DNA of 64,000 nt from Shinisaurus crocodilurus (Eukaryota > Chordata > Lepidosauria > Squamata > Shinisauridae), in the NCBI GenBank assembly GCA_021292165.1, contig CM037879.1:42555802-42619801 (forward strand). Direction: 5' to 3'. The notes beneath the pieces were generated by a model. The model was not told the origin of the DNA, searched no databases, and saw only the letters and a program-made list of their open reading frames with translations. Below, in pieces: positions 22,358 to 34,139 of the stretch. A program made the translations under genes and the position numbers. Numbering within the stretch: position 1 is the stretch's first letter; the number at the start of each line of letters is the position of its first letter.

Positions 22358-23251
22358 CAGGGGTGCACAACCTTTTCAGCTGCAAGGGTCACATTAGGTA
22401 GCTGCTGGGGTGGCGGGGGCTGCATATGTGTGCACGTGAACATATATACAACTCACACACAGACACCACTCACTGACACACACTCTTTCTCCCTCTCTCT
22501 CTCTCTCACACACACACACCACTCATTCAAAATCCAACTCCCTGCCCAAGAGTGTTTCACAGGGCCTGACATCTGCTCTGATCAAGATAAAATCAACACT
22601 CCTCCACAAAACCTGTTTTCAACCCACCCACCCACCCAGGAATCCTAGGTCCTCGCCCTTCTCCCTTCTCTAATCCACCCTCTTGCTGAAGGATCCTGAC
22701 ATCTCACACACTAGTTACCTAGAATTTTTAAAGGAAAAATGCATGGGGAGGAGGGGGAAATGCTCTAGAAACAGGATCTATGGTTCCTGTCTGTTCAAAC
22801 CCTGCTCCTATAGCATCCCAGGGAACAGGCCTTTGAGCACTTTTTCCTGGGACTCTCTAGGAGCAAGTTGCCAGTGTAGTGTAGTGCAGTGTAGTGGTGA
22901 GTGTTGGACTGGGATTCGGGAGACCTGGGTTCTAGTTCCCACTAGGCCATGAAGCTCACTGGGTGACTTTGGGCCAGTCACTGACTCTCAGCCTAACCTA
23001 CCTCACAGGGTTGTTGTGAGGATAAAATGGAGAGGAGGATCATGTAAGCCACCTTGGGTTCCTTGCAGGAAAAAAAGATGGTATATAAATATAATAAATA
23101 AATAAAATAAATATATGGCAGGAACCATAGTGTCCATTCCTACCGTTTTTCCTTCCCCCCCCCACAAACGTTTCCCCCCCTGGGGCTCAGGGGTGGAGCA
23201 CCAGAATGGGTTTGGGTGGGCTGCCTGCAGGGCACCCTCGTTGCACCCCTG
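22358..23251 (+). mobile_element. hAT-like CAGGGGTG element holding a SINE
   Basis: Inverted ends CAGGGGTGCACAACC and TTGCACCCCTG. The insertion 22868-23114 is a complete SINE. A (CA/CT)n tract lies at 22440-22522. Confidence 0.6.
22868..23114 (+). mobile_element. tRNA-derived SINE nested in a hAT-like element
   Basis: Full copy of the same SINE with a slightly expanded head (GTGTAGTGTAGTGCAGTG). It sits inside the hAT-like element 22358-23251, so it is younger than that element. Confidence 0.8.
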
Positions 23252-23521
23252 GCTTAAAGAATTGATACTGACCTATATAAGTCATAGTAATTTTGTTGAG
23301 GCTTGCACAAAAGCATCACTTGATAGAATGAGCCCCCTGGTTTATATCTTTTCCCCTAAAATTGGCTCCTTTATGGCTGGGACACCTTCCAATACTCCCA
23401 GTTGAGCACCACACTCATTTGTATCCTACCCTTCAAAACGTAATGACAACCCTGCAAGGCACCATTTCCCCAAACCATCTTACACCAGGTGAGACTATTC
23501 CTCCATCTATCCCATTATTGT

Positions 23522-23640
23522 CTACTCTGACTGGCAGCAGGTCTTTGGGGTCCCCACCTGCTACTTGAGCCTTTCAGCTGGAGGTACCAGGGATTGAACC
23601 CGGAACCTCTTGCATGCAAAGCAGCTGCTCTACCTACTTC
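23522..23640 (-). mobile_element. tRNA-Ala-like SINE, head portion
   Basis: Reverse copy with GGGATTGAACCCGGAACC (B box) and TTGCATGCAAAGCAGCTGC (anticodon region). The 3' part is diverged. Confidence 0.65.
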
Positions 23641-23939
23641 TGGTCAGTGATAATCTTGGAAGACAGCTTATCCACCACAGTCCAAAATACACATGCCACT
23701 TATGACATCTGACACATGTAAAAATTTGGCACATATTCCCTTAAAATACCAGGTGAAGGCTCAGAGCATTTTAAAGCCACACGCCCCACATTTTTCACAT
23801 TTGAAAACAGGTTCATGTATTTTGTACTTCCAGTTACATACCTGAGCACAAAGCGTAAAGTGACAATCAGCCCTTAGGATATATTGTTTCACAAATAGCA
23901 TGCGTGACACGATTTTTTAAACTTAAAAATACTTTTTTT

Positions 23940-26900
23940 TATTCACAGCATCAGACTTCTTTATTGACAGCATGAAACTTTTTGTCTTCAGCAAATAAAA
24001 TGCACAAGGCACATGAAGAAAGTTTGCACTGGTGCTAGGTTCTTAAAAGCACTTGGAACATCACTGTTCCAAACAGAATTGTTCCACATAATTCACATAC
24101 TGTAGCAACAGAAGGCAAGGCAATAATGAAACTTCACAAGAAGTTGTAACATAAACCTTTATACAGTGAAGAGAGCACATCCCAAAGATGATACTTGCCA
24201 CTTATAGTCAGCTCATCAACCTGTACGTATAACTCCAAGACATGGAAACCACAATCCCACTGTAAAGTGCACTAAACTCTGTTTTGGATTGTGGCCATAT
24301 TTTGCAGGCACTATAGAAATCTTTAGAATGTTTTGGTTAAGATTCTTGCAGGTTTTTAATCCTTAAATCTCAAGGATCAAAACATGCCTCCCAACTTCTC
24401 ACCATGACCATAAGAGATCATGGCCGCAGGTGCAACAAACAAACAAAAAAGGCAGGGGGGAAAAGATCTCACCTAAACATGTCACATATAATGTGTGTGA
24501 AGGTTTCTGGTTGTGGAGAAATTCAGTCATACTCAAAGGCCAACTATGGCTTACTTTCAGCATACCAGGAAGCTGCCCAGTCTGAAGTTTTTTTTATGGG
24601 CAATGGTTTTATTATAATTTACAGTATGTGGCAACTGTAATGGTATAGCAACCATCCCATGTCTTTCTTCAACAGGATGACTTTATTCTCCTGCCAGGAT
24701 GAAATCCTTATTAGGCAATTTGATACATAACCTAGTTAAAACTAAAGTAGAGGCCATACATATTAGAAACAAGATTCTGTAAACAAGGATGAACAACACT
24801 CCCTTCTTTCAAAGCTAAAGGGCGTTTTTGAGACAATGAGTAGTAATGGTAGAGAACAAATCTCTTCACAAGTTCCTAATGGGTGGAATGGAAGGCAGAC
24901 CTAGGGCCAAGAAGCATAGCAAGTCTTGAAAATAAGACTTGTAAGATGGTTTTGCAGAGCAAAACTCTTTATTGTTAAAAAAAAAAAAAAAAAAAAAACA
25001 GGTGAATCCTATGAGCTATTGTGCTGCCAAAGCAATGCATACAATTGAGTGCTGGGATCACAGCACTGGCATGTCACACACAATGCACTGGTGCCAAATT
25101 TACTCATAGTACAGCATTGTAGTGGTTGAGAAAAGCCAAAGCAAAAGTGTAGCAAGGGCCAAGATATGGGACATTTCTTGAGAGAATCCTGTTGGCTATC
25201 TCAAACTTGTGACGGTTAGGATAGTGTGGTAGCACAAACCTGTGCTAGCACCTGGGGGTTGTCTTGGCTGGATCAGATCAAGCTGCCAAACACAGAAAAG
25301 TTTCCCATTTTGCTGTTATCCCATGGGCAAAGTTTCCCATTTTGCTATTATCAGGGGCTTACAATAATGGCCTTTTTAAGGCTACTTTAAACAGATTTAG
25401 CACCTTGCATATTTTGGGTTATCCTTGAAGATTTCTATAATTCCTGGTGTTTACTCACAAACATGGATGTTCAAAGCTGGAGAACCTCTTCACTATATGT
25501 TCAGGTTAAATAATTACACTTGCAAGAGCCTGAGCAACAGGTGTGCATTTCTTTTTTTAAAAAAACACACATCTTATGGAAATAACATGATCTACATTTC
25601 CAAATATGATGCATTACTTGTTTATTTGCTGTGTATATTTTGGAAATAAAAATGACATTAGCACCTCCCTCAAACAAAACATGATCGTCCATTTGGAGAT
25701 ATTATGTACAGTACAGATAATTAAGAAGTTATATTTTTACCAATGTGACTGCTGTTTCTATTCATTTTAAGGCAATATAAATAATTTATATCCCAAAATC
25801 ATTCAAAACAGTATCACCACTAAACACATATTAAACCAACAGCCTCAGCTAATGCTACAAAAATACATGCACGCACACATGGTTAAATGGCAGAAAAATA
25901 TACAGGCATTTGATATAATCATTTGTTTTAATAGGGCTTCCCTAAAGTAAATAGCAGCATCAGTTTGATGGATTATAGCCACAGTTCATTGCCAGTAAGG
26001 CACTTCTCCAGTTCATAACTTATCTAAAACTCCTTAGGGTATAGGCTGCTAATCCTCACATAACCAAAACTCAATGTAGAATTAATGGTAAGATGTGGTA
26101 AGATTACAGGCTATTTTAGTATTCTGAAAGAATACTTTATATTGTGTAGAGTCCAGATGCAAGTGAATAAAGCACAGTTCTTTAAAATAAGAAATCAATT
26201 GGACTTACTGTTAAGTAAACATGTTTAGAACTGGGGTGTAAAATAGGCTGGGAAGAAAAGAACCCTTTAGAACGAGTTCCAAGAAGAAATTAGGAAGACA
26301 TTGTTTAAAACTAAATTCTAGAGGTAACTATTAAGAACTGTCATAATTTTAACAAATACAACATTAAATAGCACCATATTTAAAAGAACAGGGGGAGCAC
26401 AGAATCGTAAGTGCTCATGGATTGGTGTATGTGCAGCACAATCCTATACACATCTACTCAGAAGTAAGTCCCACTGGGTTCAGAGGCAAGTGTGCAGCAG
26501 ATTGCAGGCTTACTTCTTTATTAGTTTAAGATTAATGACAAAGATGTATGTTGAAGAACTCACAAAAATTCCTACTCACATGACAACTTCGATCCAAGCT
26601 TATTTCAATTACTTGCTCTTATAATTATTTTGATGAGGGAGGGGAGAATGTATGGTCAAGGCAGTAAGCAGAGAGAATAAATTAATTATCTCTACTGACA
26701 CTCCTATAATACTAATAGTTCTCCATTTGTGAGGCTAGCCATGCAAAAGGTGTGTGTTGATTGGCTCCTGAGTCACTGTGCTGACTGATCTCACCCCATT
26801 TAGTCAAGTGCAATGAAAACAGCTATTTGGGCTGCCTGCATCCGCCACCACATTAGCCGATTTTCAGGGTCCAATGTTACGAAACCCTGTTTTTCATGGG

Positions 26901-27570
26901 TTCTTGGTTCCTATTGGGAATGTTAAACAATACCTTCATTTCATTGATTACATTTCTATCCCGCTCAATAGCCAAAGCTCTCTGGGCGATTTCAAAGACT
27001 TTGAACCCACGGAGCCCTGCGCCCTCCCCCATTCTTCCTTTCATCCACTTCTGACTTCAAGTAAACAGAGGTCTGTTTGTTTTTTAAGGATTAGTGAAAC
27101 TTCTACCTACTTTCATTCCTTCATAATGATACAGTACCTCAAATCACGGATTACTAAAAATCTTGCAATCAGCATCCCGGTTCAGTAAATAAGACCAGAG
27201 GGAAATCCCAGTATGCTTGGCCACAAGCTATGTACCCCGGGAGATGCATACACTGACACATTTTACCGAAAAAGAGTTGCACTCAGCTGGGTCAAGGAAT
27301 TAGTGTCAAAATTGCACTGGATATATCAGGAGAATGCAAGGAAAATTAAATCGATGACTTGCCCTGCATGAGTGGAAGGGCATGCCACATGCACAGGTGG
27401 ATCTTTGGAAACAAGCCAAGAACACCTTCTTCAGGTGCAGTGTTTGGTACCCATCTGTCAAATGCCACTTCCCAGGACCATGGCAAGTACTTGCCAAACA
27501 GCTATGTGCTTTTTAGCCAAGGAAGGCTTTGCTCTTTATAAGAGAAGTTACAAAGCACAGGCCAAACGGT
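23940..27570 (-). other. SLC30A10: Probable SLC30A10 3' UTR
   Basis: The 3.6 kb downstream of the stop codon has few recognisable repeats compared with the flanks, as expected for a long UTR. Minus-strand AATAAA polyadenylation signals are seen at 23960-23965 and 23938-23943. Earlier candidates lie at 24968-24973, about 25621 and about 26517. Only two short repeat scraps are visible: a CAATCCTA-type fragment near 26439-26515 and an L2-like LINE tail near 26935-27000. The distal end is inferred from the signal and the resumption of repeats to its left. Without transcripts the boundary is uncertain. Confidence 0.5.
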
Positions 27571-28055
27571 CTAAAAGTGCGTACTGTTTTTATGAGGTTT
27601 GGTGTCGCCGGTTTCTTTATAACTGTCCTTTCCACAACTCTTCTTTTTGACACCATCTTCAGCCCACATGGGTTCGACGGGAATTTCCACAGCATCTTTT
27701 TTATGGAAGAGTTTTTGCAGAGTCGGGGAAAGGCTGCTGTTTTTCTCACTGTAGTCATTCACCTGAGCAAGGAATTCCTTCCGGCTGCAACACAATTGAG
27801 CATCACAAGTTTCAGAGATACACGGGGTACTACACAGGATCTCAGAACTCTTGTGGTCAATGTACTCTGGCTGGATGGTCACCGAATGGATCCCTGCTTC
27901 ATGGAAGATCTCCCTCATTTTCGAAGAAGCATCGTGGTAATCAGAAGTACAGCCACATTTAACATGGAGGGTGGCAATGTTCTTCCCTTTGACAAGCTCC
28001 CAGACGTGCACCTCGTGAATGCTGCTAACTCCTGGCACTTCAGACAGTTTGGTTG
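27571..28055 (-). CDS. SLC30A10: SLC30A10 coding exon 4 (C-terminal domain)
   Basis: Last coding exon, residues 307-467 and the stop TAG. It encodes the cytosolic C-terminal domain. The first part (KLSEVPGVSSIHEVHVWEL, then ATLHVKC and REIFHEAGIHSVTIQPE) is the ferredoxin-like metal-chaperone fold shared by cation diffusion facilitators and used in dimerisation. The cysteine-rich segment (CSTPCISETC, then QLCC) and the final NSTHF match the human protein, which ends NRTHF. The tail between them is less conserved. The acceptor is CTCCTAG. The total of 467 residues compares with 485 in human, the difference lying mostly in the loop of exon 1. Confidence 0.95.
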
Positions 28056-29261
28056 CTAGGAGGGAGAAGGAGAAGAGAAAAATAGGGAAAAAATAGAATT
28101 CAGTTCAATTTAATTGAGGATCCACTGCCAACACTAATTTTATTACAAACATGGTTTAGCAGCAGCTCAAAAAGCAGAGAACACCTTTTAGAACTAATAC
28201 ATTTCACAGGGACAGGCCTCCAATCCATGTTGGAGCAGCACTGCAGGGTGTTGTGCTGACACAAGGCATGGCAGTCTCAGCAATCTCCATGAACAGTAGC
28301 CCCACAACCTTCTGTTCAAATGATATTAGCCTGTTGCTGATAATGCAATAGCTTCCAACCAGAAAATGAGGAGCCGCTAGATGCGGCCTACTAAAACTTC
28401 TTCTGCCAATCACAATAGCTTCACCAGAAGAAGAACCACCAGGCCATGCAACCACCCAACCCCAGCTATGCTCAGACTTTGCCTGGGCTGCAGGGACATC
28501 AGCGCAGCACCCCAGTACAGGAAAAAGCTTTGAAATAGAGCTCAAGTTCTGAAAACATTGAATCAAATGTTAGATTTTAAAAATGGATCCAGCTAAACAG
28601 TGCTTGCTGCCTATATGGGCTAGGTACCAGCATCATTATCTTTTTAGAACCCATTGTTAAATATTTAGAAGACTGCCCCGTACAGGGCTGGGGGGTGGGG
28701 TGGGGGAATCGACATCAGCTTTTGAGGTGCCCAAGTTTTGTATTGTTTTTACCAGCTCTGCGTTGGTGAATGTCCCCTGGGAAGATAGAAGAACTGCATT
28801 TCACACAAAACGTGAAATGAGTCCGCAAGCAGAACTCAAAGTCAATGTCTTTGGGACTGAGAGTTTCCCCATAAGCTTAGAGAAGCTACCTAATTCAAAA
28901 ACAAAACTGACCAAACCACCTGTGCATCATGTTCCATAAGGCAAAACAGTTAACCAATCCAGCTACCTCCTATTAACAATAAAGGGGCCAGCAATTTCTA
29001 CATCTGCACAGTGATTCCAGGAAACAGACACTCAGGGCCTGCTATTTTGCATGTGTTGTAGAAGTACCATGTTCTCAAAGTGCATGCTTTCACTAATCCA
29101 CCAAGATTTGAGTCATGTTGCTAGGACACCACCATGTGACTCAGTTTCTCAAAGCTCTTGAGAATGTGGAGCTGCGGGAGGCGGGGGAGTGTATAATCCA
29201 GAGATATCATTCCAGAAATAACACTGGCTTTAAGCACCCCAATGGTAAAAATACAACTTAC

Positions 29262-29501
29262 TCAGCATTTGCATATTAACACTCTTGGGAACCATCTGTA
29301 GCAATATGGTGGCTGTCTCCTTGATAAGTGGGAAAGCTGAAGACAGTATGATGAACACCATAATTATGGTCAGGCTTGGATCAATGTAGCACTCCCAGTT
29401 ACATGGGGCGTTCTCATCCAGAGGAAGCACATAGAATATTGAAGCAGCAACTACAACGATAACTGAGCCAAGAGCATCCCCCATCACATGCAAAAGAACA
29501 C
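29262..29501 (-). CDS. SLC30A10: SLC30A10 coding exon 3 (TM5-TM6)
   Basis: A 240-nt exon, phase 1 at both ends, residues 227-307. It encodes TM5 and TM6 of ZnT10. TM5 begins GVLLHVMGDALGS, so the HxxxD metal-site pair (H231 and D235 here) is intact. The extracellular stretch has two cysteines (PCNWECYIDPS), as in human. TM6 is followed by the conserved start of the C-terminal cytosolic domain (LLQMVPKSVNM). The acceptor is TTTCAG and the donor is the consensus GTAAGT. Confidence 0.95.
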
Positions 29502-30310
29502 CTGAAACAAAGGACAAAGGAAACATTCACTTTGGATTATAAGAATTCCAAGGCAGTAGCTATAAACTGGATCAAAATGTTTGAAACCATTTTTTAAATA
29601 AATAGGACATTAAATACAAAGGTTTAATTTTAATACATGACCAGCTAAACTGAGACATATTTGGTCACAAAAACGAGGCATTCACAGTTTTCAACTTTGA
29701 AAATTAAAGAGTAAATTAACAAGAACCTAGCAATGTGCAAAATGTTATCTATAGTACATGCGAGTACAGCAGTGTAAGTGGGAAAATGTGTACTGTGGCC
29801 CTTATATGTGAAGATTGCCTATGTTCATTTTGTCATATATTGCACACATTGGGAAGCCATTGCCCATTGTGGTTTCCCATTGAATGGGCATGCAGTAAAG
29901 CAGACATGTGCACGATCTTCACACATATGTTCTCTGATGCCTATGCCTGTGCAAGTAAAATTCTGAGTGTGAAGCCCCTGTAAGTCTGACATTCTAAAAA
30001 TGACTACATGGCTGAAGCTGGATAATTTAAGATTGTTTACAAAAGCCAAAGCTATAGAAATTCTCTGGGTACCATGTCAAAACATTAAATGCTTCTAATC
30101 ATTTTCTTTCATAGTCTCAACCTGGCTGCATTTAAGCAACCATAGTTGAACTGCATTATTTTATTCAGTCAGTACTTTTAAAACTTGTTGCATTTACACC
30201 TGGTTCTTAAAATCTGGTATAAACATGTGTAGAAAGAGTGGTCAGTCGTGAACAAGAACAGATCAGAGAGTCCCTTAATTTTGGAGTGGCCCTGTACCCT
30301 GCTGCAGTAC

Positions 30311-30394
30311 CTCTGATATTCAAGGCTTCGGACTTTTTCTCTTTTTTCTGCTTCACCCCCTCTTCAAGGTTTTTCTGGGTATTTATGGAATCAC
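30311..30394 (-). CDS. SLC30A10: SLC30A10 coding exon 2
   Basis: An 84-nt exon encoding residues 199-226 plus a split codon at each end (phase 1 to phase 1). It codes for the end of the long cytosolic loop between TM4 and TM5, ending KKEKKSEALNIRG, which is almost identical to human ZnT10. The acceptor is a pyrimidine-rich tract ending TGCAG and the donor is AGAG|GTACTG, weaker than consensus. Because both ends are phase 1, any upstream exon with a phase-1 donor can feed into it. That includes the extra ZnT exon at 42687-43134. Confidence 0.93.
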
Positions 30395-31494
30395 CTGCAT
30401 TCAAAGAAGAAACGCTGTGTTGTGTATAAGTTCTACAAACAGAAAAAACACCAATCTTTTCAAAAACAACTGAAATCTTAATTAGTCAAACTCAAGCTAG
30501 TACCAGCAGTCTTTACCCATGACCCGCTCTCACTTGCATCCACGCAGCACACATACAGTACAGCTTAATTACAAGCCAACAAAGAAAGCAGCATAATTGC
30601 ATGGACTTTGTCTTAACGATATTCACAAAGTGAACAAACACCAGAAGAGACAAATTGTGTATTTATTTATTCATATTTATGGTCTCTGCAATCTCCCGCA
30701 CACCTGTTCGATATAGGAAAAATGTACTTGATGAGCACAAACACACTGAGAAAACAAAATAGGGGCGAAGCATTTGAAAAAATGAGAAATTAACAGAGAT
30801 GTAATGTTTTTGGGAGTGGATAATGAAAATGAAAGAAGCAAGATAGCAGAAAAAAATAAAAAGGAGGGGGGTAGAAGAGGTGAGAGAAAGGGGACTAAAG
30901 ACAATCAAATGACCAGGAAGCTGGTTGAGGCATTTAAATCTACCTTAATGTTTCAAGATTAGTTATATCCACTCTTAAGTGGCATCCAGCATTTTATATG
31001 CTTTATATATTTTGCTGTAATCAAAACACTATACATAATGCAGATTATAATGATGGAAGTAGAGAAAAGGGAGTACTGAAAAAAGAAAAACAGGAATAGG
31101 GAAAAGGAATCTGAAAAACCAGAGAATTAGGGAAGATAAGAAAAGTACCAGGATAAATATATGTGGGAACATGGAATCTTTTAGAGAGGAAATCAGATGG
31201 CAAATAGAATAAATTCGAAAAATAATAAATAAGATAAACAAGAATTATGAAGAAAATACACTATTTAAAGAAAACCTAAGAAACAGTGGGAAAGAGCAAT
31301 TTAAAAGGATGGGGAGGATCTCCAAAGGAGAAGATAATATGGGGAAATTAGTGAGAAATGAAAACACAAGGAAAGTGCTGATAGGAGTGGGGGAAGGAAG
31401 GAAATAGTGAAGAGGGGGGAAAGAGATGGAGAAGAGTAAATAAGGAAAAAGCAGAGGAATGAGAGCCGATGACTAAGAAGAAACCGAGGGGCAC

Positions 31495-32089
31495 CTGCTT
31501 CGCCGATGATCCGGGCCTCGGCTACCACCTGCTCGAGGTGGCCGTTGCTTCCCGCGGTCTCCTTGAGGACGGATGAGCCGGCCACGGTCTGGAGGTGGCC
31601 GTCGTCGAGGTGGCTGGGCGCGGGCGGGGGGCTGCCGCCGCCGCCGCCGCCGCCGCCGCAGCAACAGGCGGGCCAGTCCTGGAAGACGAGGAGCCCCACG
31701 AGGTTGACGGCGAGGCCGAGCGCGCCCACCACGAGGATGAGGAAGGGGTCGTGGATGGACTCGGGGGTGGCGAGCCGCTGCACCGCCTCCACCAGGATGG
31801 TGAAGTTGAGCGCGGCCAGAAACACGGCGTTGCTGAGGGCGCCCACCACCTCGGCGCGGCCGGAGCCGAAGGAGGCGGCGGGGCTGCGCGGGCGGCCGCT
31901 GCGGCGCGACATGCGCCCGGTGGCGAGGCCCACGCTCAGCGCGATGAGGTCGGAGAGCATGTTGAACGAGTCGGACACCAGCGCGATCGAGTTGCCCATC
32001 GAGCCCGACACCAGCTCGGCCACGAAGAAGACCGCCGTCAGCACCAGCATGAAGATCAGGCGGCACGTCTGGCCCGTGTAGCGCCCCAT
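31495..32089 (-). CDS. SLC30A10: SLC30A10 (ZnT10) coding exon 1
   Basis: First coding exon of the Mn/Zn exporter ZnT10, a cation diffusion facilitator of the plasma membrane and endosomes. It encodes residues 1-198 plus one base of a Gly codon. The protein opens MGRYTGQTCRL and matches ZnT10 throughout. Helices lie near 10-29, 33-53, 82-102 and 115-136. TM2 reads SDSFNMLSD, giving N43 and D47; Asn43 instead of the His of zinc-specific ZnT1 is the known ZnT10 hallmark linked to Mn transport. A Gly8 tract (145-152) opens the cytosolic loop. The ATG has G at -3 and +4. The frame stays open for 91 codons upstream, but that ATG sits at the TATA box, so it is not the start. The donor CAG|GTGCCC (phase 1) joins exon 2 to give EAGDS, matching human. 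The exon is very GC-rich. Confidence 0.95.
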
Positions 32090-32367
32090 GGCGAAGGCTG
32101 AGCCCGGCCGCTCGGGGCGGAGGGCGGCGGCGGCGGCGGCGAGGGGGCTGCCCCCGCCTTTGACCTCTGAGCTGAGGGCGGGCTTGCTTCCTCCGAGCTG
32201 CCCGGCAGCAGCACCTTCGCCCGCCTCTACTGAGGCTGCCTGCGCCTTTGGACCAGCGGGCGGAGGCTGCCGAGGCGCGGAGATAAGCGCGCGCTCCCTC
32301 TCTCCGCAGCCGTGCAACAAGTGCCGCCTGCGCCCTTCTGGCTCCGCCGCCGGACTCAGCACTTCGC

Positions 32368-32373
32368 TTTATA
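32368..32373 (-). promoter_or_regulatory. SLC30A10: TATA box of SLC30A10
   Basis: The minus strand reads GCTATAAAGCG inside a CpG-rich region. A start site 25-30 bases downstream (about 32340) would give a 5' UTR of about 250 nt before the ATG at 32089. Beginning only about 40 bases upstream, the sequence changes to a hAT-like repeat fragment. Confidence 0.5.
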
Positions 32374-32410
32374 GCGGTGCGGCGCCTGCCGCCCTGCACG
32401 GACTACGGGG

Positions 32411-32640
32411 CAGGGCTGGACCAAGACATTTTGCTGCCTCAGGCGGCGAAGTAAATGGCACCCCACCCCAATAAATCGAAACAACCCAAGGCCAGGCCAA
32501 GTTATTTTGCCACCTGAAGCAGAAAATCTCGTTCCCTGCCGATAAAATATATCAGTAATAAATTGATTAGCTAATAATTTGCTGCCCTTTCATGCCATCC
32601 AAAATGCCAGAGGTGGCTGCTTCACTCTGCTTTATTATTT
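32411..32640. mobile_element. SLC30A10: hAT-like fragment abutting the SLC30A10 promoter
   Basis: CAGGGCTGGACCAAGACATT and TTTGCTGCCTCAGGCGGCGA match the end of the element at 36499. A further piece (TTTTGCCACCTGAAGCAGAA) and TAATTTGCTGCCC follow. It begins about 38 bases upstream of the TATA box, so the proximal promoter upstream of that point is repeat-derived. Confidence 0.55.
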
Positions 32641-33039
32641 TTTAAGAGCCCAGGTTGTCACTTTTTTCTTCTTTTTCTTCCCCCTGACAGGGTTCCCTGC
32701 CTGCTCTGTATACCAAATGTCTGAAATCAGGAGCTCAACAGGTGAAACTTCCCCCCAACACTATAATGGCAGGAAAAACAGCACCCGTTGACTTTCCGCT
32801 TGCAATGCACCTAGTAAAGGTCCCTAAGGCATGGGAACATCTGGGCCTCCTGGGTCTTTAGCAGCTGCCTGGCAGGGAGATGTTCAACAGGTGAGGTTAA
32901 ACACTCACCATTATGTTTTATATACAAGCAATCTTACAGCTACTGAGTAAGGAGGGCACTGGTGACAGTGTGAACTCATCCTTAGTTGGCAATCCTAGAA
33001 CTCACCTTGATTATTACTGGCCGATTCTAATTAACCTGG

Positions 33040-33325
33040 TTTGCATGACACGACAGCCCACCATGGCTTAATTTACGCACTGGGGCTGATTGTGCCAGAG
33101 CACTATTTTTGCACAGTGCCTGAGGGCGGCCAGCTTACTGTGGCTTGTCATGTATGAACCCAGGCAGCAGGGGTTGTTTGAGGGCTAGACAACCCTTAAA
33201 TAACCCACAGCTTGTTTTAGGGCACCATGCAAAACTGGTGCCCACAGGCACCCAGCAGAACACGACAGCCCCTGTGAGTAAATTAACCCACAGGGGGCTG
33301 TCATGATGTGCAAACTGGCCCATTC
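33040..33325. repeat. Possible relative of the GTTCAGAC foldback family
   Basis: Contains CATGACACGACAGCCCACCA, CATGTATGAACCCAGG and GGGGGCTGTCATGATGTGC. The motifs resemble the foldback families, but I could not place clear ends. Confidence 0.35.
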
Positions 33326-33879
33326 TGTCTAAAATCATATACCGTAAATTTGACCAATTTTTATGGACATTTTTCAGTTTGAGCCCAGAGCTACAAAGAG
33401 GAATTGGCCATAAGAGAACGTTACAAAGAACAACTGAGTGCTTGTTTACCCAATCAAAAAGCTTGTTTTTCCAACATAATTGTATCACTGCATACAGGAT
33501 CATATAAAGCAGGGGTCAAACAACCCATGGCCCACCACTAGGCCTTACAGTGTAAGTCAGCCTTCCCCAACCTAGTACTTTCTCCAGATGTGTTGGACTA
33601 GGACCCCCACCATTCCCATGGTCAGCATGGAACCAGGAAGATGAAAGCAAACTGCATATACTAAAGTTTTAAAAGACCTGCCCTTTCTAATGACACAGGT
33701 TTGTTTGTTTTTTTAAAAAAAGAAAACCATGGTGAACAGGAGAAATGGTCCATTTCCAAATAATTCCATACCCATAATAAAAAAGCATGTTACTAATTGC
33801 TTCTTTTAAGTTATATCATTATTGTTCCCTTATTTATTTATTTATTTATTTTATTTGTACCCCACCATTCTACCAAGAA

Positions 33880-34110
33880 AATACGTGCATACGTGCCTAC
33901 CCGAACCCTGAGATCCTCTTCGGAGGTCCTTCTCAGAGAGCCCCCTCCAAAAGAGGCTAGGAGGGTGGCTACTATGGGAAGGGCCTTCTCAGTTGTGGCA
34001 CCCCATCTCTGGAATCAACTTTTCAAGGAGGTGCCCTTGGCGCCTACCCTTTATTCCTTCAGGTGCCAGGTGAAGACCTTTTTATTTACCCAATATTTTA
34101 ATGGTTAGAT
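33880..34110 (+). mobile_element. L2-like LINE C-terminal fragment
   Basis: An open stretch reads RTLRSSSEVLL, GRAFSVVAPHLWNQL and YSFRCQVKTFLF, the same protein region as the neighbour at 34140 but another subfamily. Confidence 0.65.
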
Positions 34111-34139
34111 TTTTATTCCCATTTTTATTATACAAGTTT

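Noticed and set aside
27529..28059. 176-codon plus-strand frame over SLC30A10 exon 4
   Set aside because: Shadow of the conserved exon on the other strand.
31506..32101. Two plus-strand open frames (191 and 168 codons) over SLC30A10 exon 1
   Set aside because: They are antisense shadows of a GC-rich coding exon; their Arg/Ala/Gly-rich composition resembles no family.
32329..32335. Metal-response element core (TGCGCCC) upstream of the SLC30A10 start
   Set aside because: A 7-base degenerate motif is expected by chance in a CpG island of this size; there is no cluster.
32090..32362. 91-codon N-terminal extension of ZnT10
   Set aside because: The upstream ATG lies next to the TATA box, upstream of the likely start site, and ZnT10 proteins start MGRY.
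31473..32399. 308-codon minus frame overlapping exon 1
   Set aside because: It is the +1 shadow of the ZnT10 frame; composition is Arg-rich and meaningless.
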